Origin: Nevskia sp.
GTDB taxonomy: Bacteria > Pseudomonadota > Gammaproteobacteria > Nevskiales > Nevskiaceae
Direction: 5' to 3'
DNA length: 55,000 nucleotides
NCBI GenBank assembly: GCA_019689635.1
Contig: JADGHB010000016.1
Coordinates: 1 to 55,000 of the forward strand
In this document: positions 50,976-55,000 of the stretch, in pieces
Numbering within the stretch: position 1 is the first letter of the stretch
Layout of the letters: each line of letters begins with the position of its first letter
Position numbers and translations under genes: made by a program
Notes under the pieces: model-generated
Databases searched by the model: none
What the model was told of the DNA's origin: nothing
The model's input: only the letters and a program-made list of their open reading frames with translations

Positions 50976-52172
50976 ATGCAACTTACCCATGAGCACAAGG
51001 AACTGTACAAACAGGTCAAGAGCTTCGTCGAAAACGAGCTGAATCCGCACGTGGAGGAATGGGAGCGCGCGGGCATCTGGCCCGCGCACGAAGTCATGAA
51101 ACGAATGGGCCGGCTTGGCTTGCTGGGCATCGCCAAGCCCGAAGCCTACGGCGGCTTGGGTCTCGATTATTCCTATGAGGTGGTCTTCGCTCAGGCGCTC
51201 GGCAATTGCGCCTGCGGCTCGGTGCCGATGGGCATCGGCGTGCAAACCGACATGGCCACACCGGCTTTGGCGCGTTTCGGTTCGGACGAATTGAAAAAGG
51301 AGTATCTCGCGCCGGCCATCGCCGGCGACGTGGTGGTATCCGTCGCGGTGTCCGAGGCGGGAGCCGGCTCCGACGTCGCGAGCATCAAAACCACGGCGCG
51401 CAAGGTGGGCGGCGATTACGTCATCAACGGCTCCAAGATGTGGATCACCAACGGGACCCAGTCCGACTGGGCCTGCATGCTGGTGAACACCTCCGAAGGC
51501 AAGGTTCACGAAAACAAGTCGCTGATCGTGGTGCCGATGGATGCCAAGGGCATCGACCGCAGGACCAAGCTCGACAAGCTCGGCATGCGCGCCTCGGACA
51601 CGGCCGTGATTTTTCTGGACGACGTGCACGTGCCGCAGCGCAATCTCATCGGCCGGGAAGGGATGGGGTTCACCTACCAGATGCTGCAATTCCAGGAAGA
51701 ACGCCTGTTCGGCGCGGCCAGCGGCATCGACGGGCTGGTCAAGCTCATCGACCAGACGATCGACTACACACGCAACCGTCAAGCCTTCGGCCAGTCCATC
51801 CTCGACAACCAGTATGTCCACTTCCGCCTCGCCGAGTTGAAGACCGAGGTGGAGGCGCTCCGGGCGCTGGTGTGGCAGGCCACGGAAGAATACGTGGCGG
51901 GCCGCGATGCCACGATGCTCGCCTCGATGGCAAAGCTGAAAGCGGGACGGGTTTCGCGCGAAGTCACCGATGCCTGTCTGCAGTTCTGGGGCGGCCAGGG
52001 TTACATGTGGGAAAGCCAGGTGGCGCGCGCCTATCGCGACACGCGCCTGATGTCGATCGGCGGCGGCGCCGACGAGATCATGCTGGGAATCATCTGCAAG
52101 CTGATGGGCATCCTGCCAGGCAAGCGCAAAGCAGCCGCCACAAACAGGGCTGTCTCTTCCGCCAACGGATAA
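50976..52172 (+). CDS. Acyl-CoA dehydrogenase (AtuD-like, LCAD/IVD-type active site)
   Basis: A 398-residue flavoprotein. AVSEAGAGSDVASIKTTA and WITNGTQSDW (FAD region), NRQAFGQSILDNQY and the C-terminal WGGQGYMWESQVARAYRDTR match the ACAD fold. At the position of the MCAD catalytic Glu (YEGT) this protein has GGGA (residues 362-365). A Glu stands instead at residue 242 before Arg243 (QEERLF), the arrangement of long-chain and isovaleryl-CoA dehydrogenases. The overall sequence resembles citronellyl-CoA dehydrogenase (AtuD), suggesting a branched-chain substrate, an inference. GGAG lies 8 bp upstream of ATG 50976. A strong terminator follows. Confidence 0.88.
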   Translation: MQLTHEHKELYKQVKSFVENELNPHVEEWERAGIWPAHEVMKRMGRLGLLGIAKPEAYGGLGLDYSYEVVFAQALGNCACGSVPMGIGVQTDMATPALARFGSDELKKEYLAPAIAGDVVVSVAVSEAGAGSDVASIKTTARKVGGDYVINGSKMWITNGTQSDWACMLVNTSEGKVHENKSLIVVPMDAKGIDRRTKLDKLGMRASDTAVIFLDDVHVPQRNLIGREGMGFTYQMLQFQEERLFGAASGIDGLVKLIDQTIDYTRNRQAFGQSILDNQYVHFRLAELKTEVEALRALVWQATEEYVAGRDATMLASMAKLKAGRVSREVTDACLQFWGGQGYMWESQVARAYRDTRLMSIGGGADEIMLGIICKLMGILPGKRKAAATNRAVSSANG

Positions 52173-52242
52173 CCCGCAGCTCCCGGAATCAGGCGCGCCG
52201 CAACGCGAGCTGCGACGCGCTTGCAGGCGGCGCATAAACAAA

Positions 52243-52270
52243 AAAACCCCCGGCATGAACCGGGGGTTTT
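52243..52270. terminator. Bidirectional intrinsic terminator
   Basis: AAAACCCCCGG, loop CATGAA, CCGGGGGTTTT, an 11-bp perfect stem flanked by A-run and T-run. Read on the plus strand it ends the acyl-CoA dehydrogenase message; read on the minus strand it ends the rRNA operon 10 bp after 5S. Confidence 0.9.
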
Positions 52271-52280
52271 CATTTTAAGA

Positions 52281-52397
52281 GCCTGGCAGTGTCCTACTCT
52301 CGCATGGTCAATGCCACACTACCATCGGCGCTGAGCTGTTTCACTGCGGTGTTCGGGATGGGAACCGGTGGTTCCAACTCGCTATGGCCGCCAGGCA
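52281..52397 (-). rRNA. rrf: 5S ribosomal RNA
   Basis: About 117 nt on the minus strand. The transcript starts GCCTGGCGGCCATAGCGAG and ends CTGCCAGGC, which pair in the terminal helix. The internal segments CCCATCCCGAAC and GCGAGAGTAGG are the conserved 5S core. It lies 126 bp downstream of 23S, with no tRNA between. End positions are good to about 1-2 nt. Confidence 0.96.
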
Positions 52398-52523
52398 AAC
52401 GGGTCGAGAAGCCGCTTTCACGACTTCTCAGATTCGGTTGTAGGTCGAACACGTCGAGCGTCTCAATGCCCGGTTCGTATTGCCACGAACGGGTGCTTCA
52501 CGTCAAAAATGCTTGAGCGTTAT
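52398..52523 (-). other. 23S-5S internal transcribed spacer
   Basis: 126 bp between 23S and 5S. It contains CCCGTTCGTGG/CGAACCGGG (minus strand), a stem-loop, and a terminal region that pairs with the 23S end (processing stem). No tRNA gene is present. Confidence 0.85.

Positions 52524-55000
<2,477 letters not shown>

Noticed and set aside
52398-52523. tRNA gene in the 23S-5S spacer
   Set aside because: No cloverleaf or CCA-like end; only a stem-loop is present.

Overview
The window looks like a piece of the core chromosome of a GC-rich gammaproteobacterium (about two-thirds G+C by eye, not computed). Gene content and order point to the Xanthomonadales/Nevskiales side of the class: trxA-rho with rhlB, rpmB-rpmG-radC, coaBC-dut-argB, ftsY-ftsE-ftsX-rpoH, gmk-rpoZ-spoT-ridA-recG, an aa3-type oxidase operon and the LemA/M48 pair. 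I do not assign a genus. Almost every gene is housekeeping. I see no phage, insertion sequence, CRISPR array or tRNA, and no complete accessory island.

Layout. 1-3.7 kb: the 3' end of purD, a secreted retropepsin-like protein with a degenerate active site, and a sulfate-assimilation set (cysH of the APS-reductase type, cysC, sat). 3.7-8.1 kb: rho and trxA (-) diverge from rhlB (+), and the block is bracketed by two copies of a 155-158 bp multi-hairpin repeat, each beginning at the stop codon of a + strand gene (sat, rhlB) and pointing at a convergent neighbour (rho, yrfG). 8.2-9.5 kb: cysQ and an M15 carboxypeptidase gene. 9.5-11.5 kb: the methionine-salvage operon mtnB-mtnD-mtnC (-). 11.6-15.4 kb: rpmB-rpmG, then lemA-M48 protease-radC (-). 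15.5-18.1 kb: coaBC-dut-argB (+). 18.1-22.5 kb: a redoxin gene (-) and metK-ahcY-metF (+), the activated methyl cycle. 22.5-29.9 kb: a Popeye-like membrane cNMP-binding protein (-), an AT-rich 345 bp noncoding region with DnaA-box sequences and inverted repeats, then thiD-thiE-hemL-ftsY-ftsE-ftsX and rpoH (+), with a perfect CIRCE operator before rpoH. 29.9-38.5 kb: haem O/A synthesis and cytochrome c oxidase structural and assembly genes (-). 38.6-42.4 kb: bioB-bioF-bioD (-) diverging from comF (+) over a candidate BirA operator. 42.4-50.1 kb: yicC-gmk-rpoZ-spoT-ridA-recG-ubiA (-). 50.1-52.2 kb: a glutaminyl-peptide cyclotransferase and an acyl-CoA dehydrogenase (+). 52.2-55 kb: a strong terminator, then 5S and the 3' five-sixths of 23S rRNA on the minus strand.

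How the genes work together. Sat, CysC, CysH and CysQ form the sulfate activation/reduction and PAP-recycling route. MetK, AhcY and MetF recycle the methyl group, while MtnB, MtnC and MtnD recycle the methylthio side product. CtaB, CtaA, SURF1, an Sco-like protein, CtaG and a small membrane protein assemble the CtaC/D/E oxidase. HrcA-type control (CIRCE) of sigma-32 would link the two heat-shock circuits.

The two observations I rate highest are the duplicated five-hairpin element, whose two copies differ almost only in loops or by pair-preserving changes, and the AT-rich region at 23.2-23.6 kb, where a perfect DnaA box sits in the loop of a 13-bp inverted repeat.
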